A stretch of DNA of 64,000 nt, from the NCBI GenBank assembly GCA_947652605.1, contig OX393579.1:46258970-46322969 (forward strand), given 5' to 3'. Position 1 is the first letter of the stretch, and every line of letters starts with the position of its first letter. Both the position numbers and the translations under genes were made by a program. This DNA is from Elmis aenea (lineage: Eukaryota > Arthropoda > Insecta > Coleoptera > Elmidae). The notes beneath the pieces were generated by a model, which was not told the DNA's origin, did no database searches, and saw only the letters and a list, made by a program, of their open reading frames with translations. Below, piece after piece: positions 47,806 through 59,876 of this stretch.

Positions 47806-50800
47806 CTACACGCTAATTTCGGCCTTTTTATTTTTCTTTTTCTTCTTCTTCGTCGGTTCCTCAACGTGTTCTGTGACACCGTTTTCTTCAGCACCATTAA
47901 CTCCATCATCATCGTTATTAACTTCTGCCTTGCGCTTCTTCTTTTTCTTTTTCTTCTCGGACTTCGAGCCAGTCAGGTGTTGAACTTCTTCTATGGCTTC
48001 CTTCATCACGTCGATATTCTTTTTGGGAATATCTCCCGTCTCGTAAAACTTGAGCCTGTCTTCGACTTGTTGGCGCAATTTCTCACCGAAAATATTTGTT
48101 GGTTGTTCGGAAAAACAATCGATCCTTGAAGCGATGGAGCACTTGTTGGCCAGGTAACGTGATATTCGGCCTTTGTTTTTAGCGCCGGCACGACCAATAA
48201 ACGTCGAGTGAAACAGGAGACCATATTTTGGAGTATTCCCTAAAATTAAACAAATGAACATAGTACATTTTTTTAAGTGCGAAATAATAACGGGGCATTG
48301 AACTTTTTCTTACCTTTAGTTTTTAGAGCCCTAAACAGTGCCTTTTCTGCACCCAAAATTTGTACGGTACTCGCTGGATATTTAGCTAAATTTGTTAACG
48401 AACCAGCGTGAGAAATGAGACGAGCACCAACTTGTTCACCGATTAAGGTTGCTAAGTTGGGCGCAACATCTGTCATTTTTGTTTTCAGATACTCGGCCAT
48501 TTCCTTTCTGTAATCTGCCAAAGCTATGACTCGGGATGCAAACATTTCAATGTTAAGTAAATCAACTACGCTAATATCCATTCCCATACTGGATTTAGAT
48601 GCATCTAAGATTGCTTGCGCTTTGCCTGAATCCATTACAATTTCTTCCATGCCTTCCAACGATTCGTCTGTAAGCTCCTTGCGATTTTTGATCAATTTTA
48701 CCAATCGAGCGTATGTGTAATTTTCAGGAACAATCTTAGCAAGCTCTGGGAAGTGATACGAATACCATTCTCTACAAATATATTAAAATGATTATTACTT
48801 AGTTGTCAAACAAGCTCAACATCATTATAAACTGTTTCAGTGGATTAAAATATGAAGAAAAAAAAATGAGTTATGGGTATTGTACAGGGTGGACCAAATT
48901 CGAATGTTTTACGGGGTATCTCGGTTACCGTAATAGATAGCGAAAATCTGCTTTCGGTCTCTTGGGCTATTTTTTTGAGAAAATAACGCCTATGCAATCA
49001 GATTTTTTCTATCGGATTCCATTTTGGCACTACAGACGAAAAATGAAATTTCATCATTTTTGAAAATTTGCTGTAACTTCTTTATTTATTAAATTAGAAC
49101 AAAATGTTATAGAGGTTTTTTATACAGATTTTTATGCTTCATTTAAAAACAAAAGTAATTTTTTCTTAGCCTCCTTGACTTTCGAGATATGGAGTAAACT
49201 TACATTTTTTTAAATGGAAACCCTAGTTGGCCATGACTTTATGTGAAAGAGTATTTTTTTGGCTTTTCAAAAATATATAGTTTTATATATTTTTTGCAAA
49301 AAATAGCCAAGATATAGCCAATTTTGTAAAAATTCGATCATCAAAGTTAGCCATGATTTCGTAAACAAGTGATGTTTGCAATTATTAAACAACTAAACGT
49401 CATTTAGAAGTAATTTTTTTAACTTTTAAGCAAATCCGTGTATTATTTTGTATTTTATAACTGTTTATTGTGGTATTGTCAACATGGCTAAATTTGAACT
49501 CTTTGAAAGGTTTAATATGTTAGAATATTACTTTTTAAGTGATAAAAACGTAGCGCTTGTTTCAGAATTTACTTGGCAATGACGTTTAGTTGTTTAATAA
49601 TTGCAAACATCACTTGTTTACGAAATCATGGCTAACTTTGATGATCGAATTTTTACAAAATTGGCCATATCTTGGCTATTTTTTGCAAAAAATATATAAA
49701 ACTATATATTTTTGAAAAGCTAAAAAAATACTCTTTCACATAAAGTCATGGCCAACTAGGATTTCCATTTAAAAAAATTTAAGTTTACTCTATATCTCGA
49801 AAGTCAAGGAGGCTGAGAAAAAATTACTTTTGTTTTTAAATGAAGCATAAAAATCTGTATAAAAAACCTCCATAACATTTTGTTCTAATTTAATAAATAA
49901 AGAAGTTACAGCAAATTTTCAAAAATGATGGAATTTCATTTTTCGTCTGTAGTGCCAAAATGGAATCCGATAGAAAAAATCTGATTGCATAGGCGTTATT
50001 TTTTCAAAATAATAGCCCAAGAGACCGAAAGCAGATTTTCGCTATCTATTACGGTAACCGAGATACCCCGTAAAACATTCGAATTTGGTCCACCCTGTAC
50101 AGGGTGGGCAAATTTCGATGTTTTAATAGGGAATCTCGGTAACTATAAGAGGTATCAAAAAACGGACCACGCATCCTCGATCTCTTTTTTCGAGAAAAAG
50201 TTAATGGTGAAAACTAAAATTGGTTATCTTCTTTTGTTTTCGAGTTATCGGCGATAACTCGATTTTTCGGCTTTTCGTTTTATGACTATATCTCGCTTGT
50301 TTATGAAAATAAACAAAAATAATTTTGACGTTCTACAGGCACTTTTTTGATAGGAATGCAGTGCCGTAGACAATTTTCTAAAAAAAAAAAAAGAAATTCG
50401 AGTTGTGACAAAGTTGTATTTTTTTAAATAGAACCCATAGTTGGCTATGACTTATTTTATTCCTTATTTTTTTGTCATTCCAAATATATAAGGGTTAATG
50501 TATTTATTTTCAAAAATACGCAAGTTACGAAGGTTTTTTAATTTTTTTTAAAAACAAAATTATGATAGTCTGTGAAAACAGAAACAAAACAAGGTGTAAA
50601 ACCTTTTAAGACTCATTTAGTACAAGTTACGGAGGTTTTGTAATTTGTTGTTGTGATAAACATAACAAATATTTGAACATAAGATAAACTACAACAAACT
50701 ACATTATTGCAGATTACGACTTTATCGTTGTTTCCTTATTTTTATATATTTATAATGTTTATCACAACAACAAATTACAAAACCTTCATAACTTGTACCA

Positions 50801-52977
50801 AATGATATTTAAAAGGTTTTACACCTTGTTTTGTTTTTGTTTTCACAGCCTACTATAATTTTGTTAAAAAAAAACAAACTAAAAACCTCATTAACTTGCG
50901 TATTTTTGAAAATAAATACATCAACCCTTATATATTTGGAATGACAAAAAAATAAGGAATGTAAATAAGTCATAGCCAACTATGGATTCCATTTAAAAAA
51001 ATACAACTTTGTCACAACTCGAATTTGTTTTTTTTTTTTGAAAAATTGACTACGCCACTGCATTCCTATCAAAAAAGTGCCTGTAGAACGTCAAAATTAT
51101 TTTTGTTTATTTTCTTAAACAAGCGAGATACAGTCACACAACGAATACCTCTTATAGTTACAGAGATTCCCTATGAAAACATCGAAATTTGCCCACCCTG
51201 TACAAGGTATCCCAGATAACGTTTCCAGCATGGGAATCTCGCTATTGTAAGAGATACAGGTTTGCATAAACTAGATGAATTATTCCCAGATATGAGAGGA
51301 GACACAATTTATTTTTAGAAGTACCAATTTTCTCGTGCTTCAGATGTTATAGCAAAAATATGAAAATGTTGAATTTCTTTTTTCTCATAATTTTTTTGTC
51401 CTAATCACTGGAACAATTTTACTTGAAGTTTCTTTAAGCACTTTTTTTTGTAGAATGTTACTAATTATTTAAGATTTTAATTACTTTTCATTTCTGAGAT
51501 AATATCCCTACAGTTTTTATGGCAAAAAATGTAGCATCTCAATATGTCAAATTTTTTATTATTTGTAAATGTAGCCATAATTATAATAAAATTGCTACAA
51601 AGACTAACAAATTACACAATAATATTATAAATTCTAATAAATGATACAGCAGACCAATGCTTCTGTCACTCGACATTTAATTGGTTGTTGATTGTTTTTT
51701 TTTAAATAGATAGCTTGACAAATGATTTCTTTGTTTGGTAAAATATGGATTGTCACAATTTTCTGAGTTATTTATAAAAATAGATAGGGCAAGTGATATC
51801 TTATCAGGAAGAGGAAAAAAGGCACATTTAAGCATTCCGAGGCCAACTTGACGGCCCATCAGAAATAATGAAATTAGGCTTGATATCTCAAAAATGGAGT
51901 GATAAAAAAAATATCTAAAATAATAGTTACATTCTACTAAAAAAAAACCTAGTATAAATAAAATGTATCCAACATTTAAGACAAAAAAGTTATGACAAAA
52001 AAAAATTCAACATTTTTATATTTTTTTGCTAAAACTTCTGCAGTATGACAACTTTAGCACTTTTAAAAGTAGACAGCTCCTCCCATACTCAAGAAAAATT
52101 CATCTAATTTATGCAAACCTATACATACCTCATATACTAAGGGAGATCCCAATGTAACTTAAATTTAAAAACATTTCTTTGCGTTATGCGATTCAAAAAA
52201 CAGAGCTTTTAATGAAGCCTGCAACTTTTTGATTACCTTGCTTACCAAAAACTATGAACTAGTGCTAAAAAATTATTTAAAAAATAAACAAAAAAACGTA
52301 CCGTATCCTCATTGAAAATGTGTTTACATCTTTGTCTAGCTGATCAAGGAGGGCTATGGACTGTATTATCATGTTATCAACTCGGTGTACATTGAATTTC
52401 ACTTTAGCTCTGGAATACGAGTGTCCCAAACCAAGTTGTGCTATACCAGAGCTCTTTGCAGTGAACCCTTTCACAAGATTAGGGAAGTGGTAACGTACAC
52501 CCCTAATAATTTCAGGTACTGCTCCAATATGCGTGCATGTTAAACCTAATCCTTCAGTTATTGCGGCTCCTAACTTCGGATCGCTAACACCTAATGTTGC
52601 TTTGTCTTTTTTTCCAGTTTTAGGAATGGCTACATCCAAGAACTGCTGTAAATCTTCAGGAAGCACACCTTCAGATATCGCATTGATATTTTCTAAAGCA
52701 GCTACAGCTGTTTTAAAAGGTAAAAAACTGACAAGTTTGACGAGGCTGTTGAAGCGACTCAGGTCAGTGACACAAGCTTCGACTTGCGGTAGGAGTAAAC
52801 CAATTTCTTCAAATTCACGCACTCGAAATACTGCGTATCCAGCAGCATGTTCGTACAATATATATAAATTTGACTGAAACAGATAACGCTGGTTAGGTTA
52901 TGTTCACCGATAACAACATTACTAGATTTGATTCAATTTTAATTAACAACTTGTAAAAAGTACTGTACACTTACCAT
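47806..52977 (-). CDS. Nop56: Nop56, box C/D snoRNP core protein
   Basis: Minus-strand exons 52975-52977 (the ATG only), 52302-52873, 48314-48771 and 47806-48239 join in phase to 488 aa, near the length of fly Nop56. The N-terminal NOP5NT domain reads [20 protein letters not shown]. The middle has [20 protein letters not shown] and [20 protein letters not shown]. The Nop domain (about 170-400) includes [20 protein letters not shown] and [16 protein letters not shown]. The C-terminus is an acidic/Lys-rich tail with two runs of six or more Lys, typical of nucleolar KKE tails. The protein pairs with Nop58 and fibrillarin in rRNA 2'-O-methylation. The initiator Met is isolated by an intron directly after ATG. 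The second intron (48772-52301) contains three abutting inverted-repeat elements. It lies in tandem 428 bp downstream of wolframin. Confidence 0.94.
48883..50099. mobile_element. Complete 1.2-kb hairpin element, copy B
   Basis: 1217 bp in the second Nop56 intron. Same ends and arms as copy A (38667-39884), differing by scattered substitutions only. The loop frame 49484-49582 is again open for 32 codons ([17 protein letters not shown]). Its right-hand TA is shared with the next element. Confidence 0.93.
49484..49582 (+). other. 32-codon ORF in the hairpin loop, copy B
   Basis: Same start, stop and length as 39268-39366. The residue changes are K9R, V18L and A25L. Retention of the frame in two copies could reflect recent common origin and need not mean selection. 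Confidence 0.4.
50098..51202. mobile_element. Hairpin element, TACAGGGTGGGCAAATTTCGATG family
   Basis: 1105 bp. Both ends read TACAGGGTGGGCAAATTTCG and then ATGTTTT(A/C)ATAGGGAATCTC. Long inverted arms include GAACGTCAAAATTATTTTTG, AAAATACGCAAGTTA, CATAGTTGGCTATGAC and AACAACAAATTACAAAACCT. It starts on the TA that ends copy B and ends on the TA that starts the next element. Confidence 0.9.
51201..52155. mobile_element. Degraded inverted-repeat element (GTGTCCCA family), copy 2
   Basis: It starts TACAAGGTATCCCAGATAAC, then GGAATCTCGCTATTGTAAGA and ATACAGGTTTGCATAA. The opposite arm (TTATGCAAACCTATACATAC, GGGAGATCCCAATG) is recognisable but its terminus has decayed. Same family as 2686-4303 and older by its divergence. 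Confidence 0.7.
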
Positions 52978-53404
52978 TTTGTTCTTATTTAAACTTCATA
53001 TGATATTATTTTGATTATTTTATTTATTATAATTCAATACACACACGTGTGTTCATTCGAAATGGCATGGCGCATCTAACTGAAGTTTGCTACAAATACA
53101 CTTTAAGCCAAATTAGCAAGTTCTCTAATTCCCAATTGATCCAAAAATAGGTCCTTAATTTTAAAAGATCATATTTAATTATTCACAATTCAACAAATAT
53201 TTAAGACCAGTTTTAAACTCAGCAATGATAATCTTTATTTAGTTCCTTTTCAATTTTCAGTTTTTAAAGATTACTATTTGTCTTGTAGTGGAAATTATAA
53301 TATAAATATATTTTGTTTTATTTTATTTAATTACATCAAAACACTAGTTTATTACTTGAACACATAATTTATTTTTAATAAATATCTTTTATATTTTATA
53401 ATAC

Positions 53405-56400
53405 TTACTTAAATATAACAATTGGATTAAACAAAAAATTCAAAACACTTTTAATGCCTAAATATAAATCGCTCATTATTTTCTGTAAATCTATAGGGTT
53501 TTGTACATCTAAATTAATTTTTGTTAATTTGGTATTATGACAAGCAACACATTCAATTTCGTGTACATCTACATGTGGTTTACGACCACCCAATATTCCC
53601 TCACCTTCTAAAGCATGGTTGTTGACTAAAAAGCCTCGAAATTTAATTTTGTCATTTGTTTTTAACTGAAGGGCAAACTCCTTAAATTGATCATTTAATA
53701 TTAGCGTGATTTCTGCACTTTTAATCCATAAACCCGACTGCATTCTAACGGGTACCTCAAAAACGTAAAGGTCCCACTTATCGAGATTACATTTCCTGTT
53801 ATATTTTATAGCATCATAAAAGACTAAACATTCATTTTCGAGAGCTTTTGGTGTGTTGTCACAGCCATGTTCGGCTTTATCACCGTAAAAGCAATATAAA
53901 TACTGACTAATAGAGTTTGGTAACTTATCGAATATATATTTTACTGTGTTTGAAATTGACTTGACTTTTATTTCATTAACGTGACCCTCCCACTCGACTT
54001 CCAAATTTACTAGTTTCGAACAACGCGTTTGCGTTACAGCAACATTTTCCGATTCCCAAGCGGGTTGGTGGCAAAAGTTTTGGTACTGCTCCCAAGATAT
54101 GCTTTGATACACTCTTTTGTCGCCGTGGATTTCTAGATTCTTTTCTTGAACGACCGAGTTCAGTAACAGACAGAACGCGAAAATTCCGACGAATATTTGT
54201 AAGAATGCAACGTACTGGCTGTAACGAGTTTTCGCGAAAAGCCAACTAATTAAAAAACCGAGCGTTGCAACGACTATGAATATACCCATGCTGTACAGAG
54301 AGTCACTTGTTATAAGCCATTTTGTTAAAGCCAGTGCTGGTAGTAGTATCGTTGTCATGCCAACCAGTGGTAAAAACAAAACAGCTCCTACCAAAGCTAA
54401 AGTACCACGTAGCAGCCCAAACATGGTCGCGCCTTGCGAACTAATTATAACGATCTGTAACCAGCTTAACGTAACACAGTGCGGTATCAAAAACTTATAA
54501 GTACCCCTCCAATTATCACGCGACGCGATACGAATTAACAAAAACGGTATAAACATATAAAAAACTATCCTAAAATTAATACAAAACTCAATGCCGTTGC
54601 CTATAATATAACTGGCGAACGTTGGGACTTTTAAATCCAAGAATCTCCAGCCTTGCGTTACAACCGGATCCGTTTCGTACGGGTACTTTGCGAGTACGTT
54701 AATAGCGAAGCTAAAAAGCGTCAATAAATCCGGAAAATTCTGCCTGCGAACCTTCGAAACGAAGCTGTGCAACGTCATAAACGTTAAACAAAACGCCACG
54801 ATCGTCAGTTCGGATTGTGGAATCCACTGGTCGGAAATCACCGGATATACCATCAAATTTAGCAACAAAGCTAGAAAAAAATGCCCGTACGGTTTTAAAT
54901 TATTACGTATGAACTGGAATTCGGCCTGTTGAGCGTTTAAACTGCCACCCGAATAAGCGATAAAAAGCCCCGACCACACGCGGAAGTCTAAGAAGTCTCT
55001 TTTCGTTTGTAACATTTGAAATGTAGTACAAATCATTATCGAAAACGTTGAATAATACAAAACCATAGGTAAAAAATACAATAAATTACTTGAGCTAATA
55101 AATGAGTACAGGAACATGAGGAATAACAGCTGCACATCGGTTTTAGCGATTGGAAGGTAACTTGATATTCTTATACGACTAAAAAACTTAATAATTTTGA
55201 AATATAAAATTTTTAAAGCTAATAACGGGTGCAGTACAGATCTTTGGACAAAAGGAATATGATCTAAGGCGTGTAAATTTGGATCCGTGAGACATAATAT
55301 TCTATTAACCATCGGTAACTGACCATGGGAATAATTTATAGCGGCTGAGACTAAATGGTCTTCGGTTAGTTTTTCGTTGCTTCCATCAGTTCGTTGTGAC
55401 CAATCCACTTCTTCTTCAGATTCACTTGTTTGTTCTTCGTAATTGTTTACGAGTTCCCCATTAGATGGTTCTGTAGGGCTGTCAAACATTTCTACCTTCT
55501 TTTGAAAATGATCATCTTTGTCTATCTCTAACATACGTTTCTGTAATTGTTCCGACATTATATAATCTTCACCATTTGATAAACTAAAAAATTTTGAACA
55601 TTGGTTTTAAAAATTAAACAGATATTAATAAATAGTAAGAATATTTATCTTCCACTTTAAAGGTTATTGTAATGTGAAAAAATATTTTTTTAACTTGTGA
55701 AATGAGCATTATTTTGATTTATTGATTTAGTTTAAAGTTTTTTACATTAATTTTTTTGATGAAATAATGATCAAATTTCTAAAAAATAAACAATAGACCA
55801 ACAAAAATAGCTGTAATAAAGAGTTGCCCACGAACGGTTCAGTTGTTTCTTTTTATAAACAAAACAAAAGCCACTTATTTGTCAACATTAATATCATCTA
55901 TTGATTGAAATAAAATTGTAGGAATTTTTCGCGTAAAATAATATTTATCTTGGTATAAATAAATATTTTCATTTGTCATTCTATAGCAAATGACATAATT
56001 GAACAAAAATAGTTGTAATAAAGAGTTGCCAACGAACGGTTCAGTTTTCTTTTTATAAACAAAACAAAAGCCACTTATTTGTCAACATTAATATCAACTA
56101 TTGATTGAAATAATATTGTAGGAATTTTTTGCATAAAATAATATTTATCTTGGTATAAATAAATATTTTCATTTGTCATTCTATAGCAAATGACATAACT
56201 GAAGAGAAAAATAATCAAAAGTTGCTTTCTTTATCTTTAAAAATAAGTGTGTCATGAAAAAACATTCATTGATGTGGCATGTGAAATTATCAAAATGCTC
56301 ATAACTTAACATTATTTTGTTTTGCTTCAAACTTTTAAACATCGCTACATATACAGCTCTACTAAATATAACGATTTGCTAATTCAACCGGATCTTTATC

Positions 56401-57143
56401 TCTTATACTAAATAAGATTCCCACAGTGACCCGAATCAGGTGGTACACAATATTTATCATATTTTTATGCAAAGAGAAAAAACTTCAACGCTATTTCGAC
56501 ATATTCATTTGTTTCAAGTCCCAACAACTCACTAAAAAGAATTGTCCTTTTCATTTGTTTTAAACTATTTGAGCCCCTAAGTGAAATACCAACAAAAGAC
56601 CAATTAAATTACCTTGCAAACATTTCTCGTGCTGCTTTTCTGGCCAACTTTTCATCCTGTGTCATATTGATACACGACTTGACGTCCATATAATTGTGTT
56701 CCGTTATACCCTTCCCTGTCTTCAAACATTGTCTTAATAAACCGGTAGCTTCAACGTTACCCTGTTCGGAAGCCTTCATTAACCAATACACACCCAGTCG
56801 AGCATTTTCACGCTTTTCCACATCCAGTTCTAAAAGTTGTTACCAATTATCTTCGTATTCATAAACAAAATTTTGTACATACCACATTGTTCTTCTAGTA
56901 ACTGCTTTGCTAATACTACTTGGGATTCTGCACATCCATCACTTGCTAACTGATTTCTCAGTCGTTTTAAAGAACTCCTAGGCCCATCTAAACCGGGGCA
57001 AAACACAAAAATTTAAAAAAATGATGCTCACATAACCTGTATTTTAATACAAAAATTTTTGGTATAGTATGTTTATATTTACCATGTAATGTCCACTGTT
57101 TTCGCCCAGATGTTGATCGTTTCGTCGGCACAACCCCAGCCAT
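53405..57143 (-). CDS. wfs1: Wolframin (WFS1), ER membrane protein
   Basis: Minus-strand exons 57083-57143, 56883-56987, 56613-56829 and 53405-55583 join in phase to 853 aa (human about 890). The N-terminus has KQWTLHDGPRSSLKRL and Sel1-like helical repeats (VVLAKQLLEEQC, LGVYWLMKASEQGNVEATGL, QCLKTGKGITEHN). After an acidic linker, roughly nine or ten hydrophobic segments follow, including a conserved block ATMFGLLRGTLALVGAVLFL. The lumenal C-terminal domain starts near ISWEQYQNFCHQPAW and has many Cys (CYLYCFYG-like, HEIECVACHN). Wolframin affects ER calcium and stress handling. The large last exon holds all membrane segments. The stop at 53405 lies in AAGTAAGTAT, which also looks like a donor, but the product is already family length. 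Confidence 0.94.
55801..56202. repeat. About 200-bp tandem duplication in wfs1 intron 3
   Basis: Units 55801-56002 (202 bp) and 56003-56202 (200 bp) both run from ACAAAAATAG to AAATGACATAAYTGA and contain AAAGAGTTGCC, AACGAACGGTTCAGTT and GCCACTTATTTGTCAAC. They differ by roughly ten changes. Non-coding and recent by divergence. Confidence 0.95.
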
Positions 57144-58784
57144 GATGTTTTATTTATAAATAGATGAATGTCAAACGACTTAACCCAATATTCCTTCTAC
57201 AAAAAAAATTATGCAACACAATACACGTGACATGTTTTCGTATGAGTATGAATAATTGCCTACATTGTAGAAACTAGAAACTGTACTGGAAATATTTTAG
57301 ATCAATTTATGTGTTGAAAAACTACTTTTAAATAAAACACAATTCAATATATTTCTGCATTGGATACTGAACGTTATAAAACAAATACTTAATAGCAAAT
57401 TTATACTATGCAACCCAATATAATAAAATAAACATACAAGCAAAAATTAATGGCATTTTATTATATAACAGCATAATTTGATAATTGTTCAATGAATATA
57501 AATTCATTTTCAAAAGCTACACTCGTAGTATAATTACATAAATAAAAGGTCATAAAAATTTCGTTTTTAGTTCTGTTATTTCAATTTTAACATTGCAACA
57601 AAAAATTAATTTTCGTTACAAACTTCAGTAAAATTATACATTTTCTTTAATAATTTTTTATTACGGTACTTTATATTCAAATTTAACGTTTTAGTTAGGA
57701 TTTAGCATTTAAATTAATTGATGATCAACAGGAGGTAAATATACATTGTTTAATTATTTAATATGAAGTTAAAAATTTTGGACTGGACTAGCTGTTCATG
57801 ATATTCCTAAAAAGAGGGGTTTTATAATAGATTTGTTGAATTAGAACTGTTTTTTGATTTTTTATTGGCCTAGTTTTTTTTGACTTGCACCACTTTCAAA
57901 ATAAACATATTTCAATACCGTTAATCATTTAAATTCCATAGCCAAAATATTTGGGATTCTGAATTATTTTGACTATAGATTGTTTACAGAAAAAAATTAT
58001 CCATCTATTTTATCATGAACTTTGTTTTTTTCTACTGTGGACTTGTACCACATTCAAAATAAACGGCGTAATAAAAATAGAGCAAAAACACAATAAGTTT
58101 TCTTGAAGTTTTCCTGAATTTGGGACACGCTGTATATGCAACTAATATAACCCTTAAAAAAAACTTTTTTCAAAATACAATAAGACAGTTATCTTATTTT
58201 TTTTGGCATTTTATTCCATTTAACTTGTTTTTTTAACTATTCTAGTATCTTTTTCATTGTGGCTGTTTGCTTTACGGTAGGAATATTTTTACATCTGATG
58301 AAACATGTGCCTTACATATTTTATTTGCATTTCTTCCTTGTTTCGTTGTTTAACATTTCCTGAAAAACGTGGTAAGTTTAACTGTAAATGTTTCCTAATA
58401 GACTGATATGTATTAATGCGATTAATGTTGTGTGAAGTGGTGACAAATCACTGATGTTAGCGATTGGATTGCAATTTGATTAAAAGGTGAGATTTGTGTT
58501 TATTTTTAACTGTTTTTATTTTTTATTTTTTGTTGTCAATTTGTTTTCGCAAATACAAATTTTCGCCTTAACAATTACAAATAAAACATTTATTAATTCA
58601 ATGTTTTATTTATGTACGTGAATCATTTATGTTTTATTATTTACTTAATAATAATATTTTTGTTTTTTATTTTTGCATAGGTACCTATACTTAATACGTT
58701 GTTCTAAATTTAAAACGAAAAATATAAAAAATAACAAAACACATTTAAAAAACTCGACTTTAAAATATTTAATGATGAATTATT
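57144..58784. promoter_or_regulatory. 5' flank of wfs1 and upstream region of the ABCH gene
   Basis: No coding sequence seen. A lone transposon end (GGGACACGCTGTATA) lies at 58121-58135. The rest is AT-rich. The promoter of wfs1 must lie close to 57143, but no element is assigned. Confidence 0.4.
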
Positions 58785-59020
58785 AAAAATATTGCGTTGC
58801 TTTAATAATTAATAATAAAATCGCGACACCTCGAAAAATATAAATTTTAGGGGTTGAATGTTTTTGAAGGACAATTAATCTTGCTATAAGACTGTAACAA
58901 AATATATGGTGTTTTTAAATAAAATGAGTTATCGATGATGTTTAAAGTTTTACAAGTTTGACCAAGCGTAAAAACGCCCTCTATAACATTTTTAAAATGT
59001 AGCTAGAGCAAAGTGTTATA

Positions 59021-59153
59021 GTATGTTACATAACAAGAGTTGTAAGAAGCATATTACGCACGAGTGGAAAAGGTGCACACGGAGTCGCGAAGCGGCGAGT
59101 GCTTCTTTCCACGAGTGCGTAATTGCTTTATAACTCGTGTTTTGTAGCATACT
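59021..59153. repeat. CpG-rich imperfect palindrome
   Basis: The arms GTATGTTACATAACAAGAGT and TTACGCACGAGTGGAAA pair with TTTCCACGAGTGCGTAA and the following TATAACTCGTGTTTTGTAGC block. The loop holds CGGAGTCGCGAAGCGGCG. It is markedly GC-rich against an AT-rich background. Confidence 0.8.
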
Positions 59154-59240
59154 TTTTCTACGATCACATAATATCTACCATTTTAACGGCTTTTTGGCTA
59201 ATATACACATGTAATTACGTTGTCTTATCAATTTTGACTT

Positions 59241-59412
59241 GACGTAAACCTACTTTGTCATTTCTAGACAAGTGTGCGTTTTGCTTACCGTGCGTTATAA
59301 CTCACTTACTAGGCATGCAGGAAGTGTTTGACGTGAGTCTACTTTGATCATTTCTTTAAAACACTGTGCTTTTTGCTTACCGTGCGTAAGGACCACTTAC
59401 TATGCATGCAGG
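59241..59412. repeat. Diverged tandem duplication, about 80-bp units
   Basis: Units 59241-59321 and 59330-59412 share GACGT, CTACTTTG, TCATTTCT, TTTTGCTTACCGTGCGT, CACTTACTA and GCATGCAGG. Non-coding. Confidence 0.75.
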
Positions 59413-59876
59413 CTGTACCTTAGATTGTCATTTACATTAGTGGCCGTGGAAAAAATAATTTAATGTGAATCTTAATTTTTAACAAATTTCTCTTGCCTTT
59501 TCAAAGTTTTTAAATATCGACACTTTTTGAAAGTGCTGTATCACTCAAAAGTTCATAAAAATGTGGTTTTCATGAAAAAGGTTGACTTTAGACTCATATA
59601 ACTTCATAAATTTTTAGGATTTCAACAAACAAAACTATACAGGGTGTTCTTTTTAAAATTTCAAAGTTTGATCCCGTTTCCGGTTGAACCGGAAGTCATA
59701 TTACAACTTCAATATTTTCATTAAATCCGAAACATACAATAACGTTAAGATACAAAATTTCATTGTAAAATCTTTAACAGTGTTTTAGATATTTCTCTGT
59801 TTCCATACTTTTGCGTAGCACTGTATAGGTAATGAAATATTTTTGTGTCTTTAACGTGGTTAAGGTCCAGGAGGTC

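Larger units (their letters stand above)
58785..59826. repeat. Dispersed repeat with CCGGTTGAACCGGAAGT, copy 2
   Basis: 58785-59010 and 59460-59826 align by eye with 29213-29450 and 29460-29831. Shared blocks are AATAAAATCGCGA, AAGGACAATTAA, ACAAGTTTGACCAA, TACAGGGTGTTC, TTTCCGGTTGAACCGGAAGT and the end CACTGTAT. The segment 59011-59459 is extra and includes a palindrome and a tandem duplication, so it is an insertion or a deletion in copy 1. The repeat ends about 50 bp before the ABCH start codon. Confidence 0.7.

Noticed and set aside
48240..52974. Possible snoRNA in a Nop56 intron
   Set aside because: Nop56 introns often host box C/D snoRNAs, but I could not find a convincing pair of C and D boxes with a terminal stem outside the hairpin elements.
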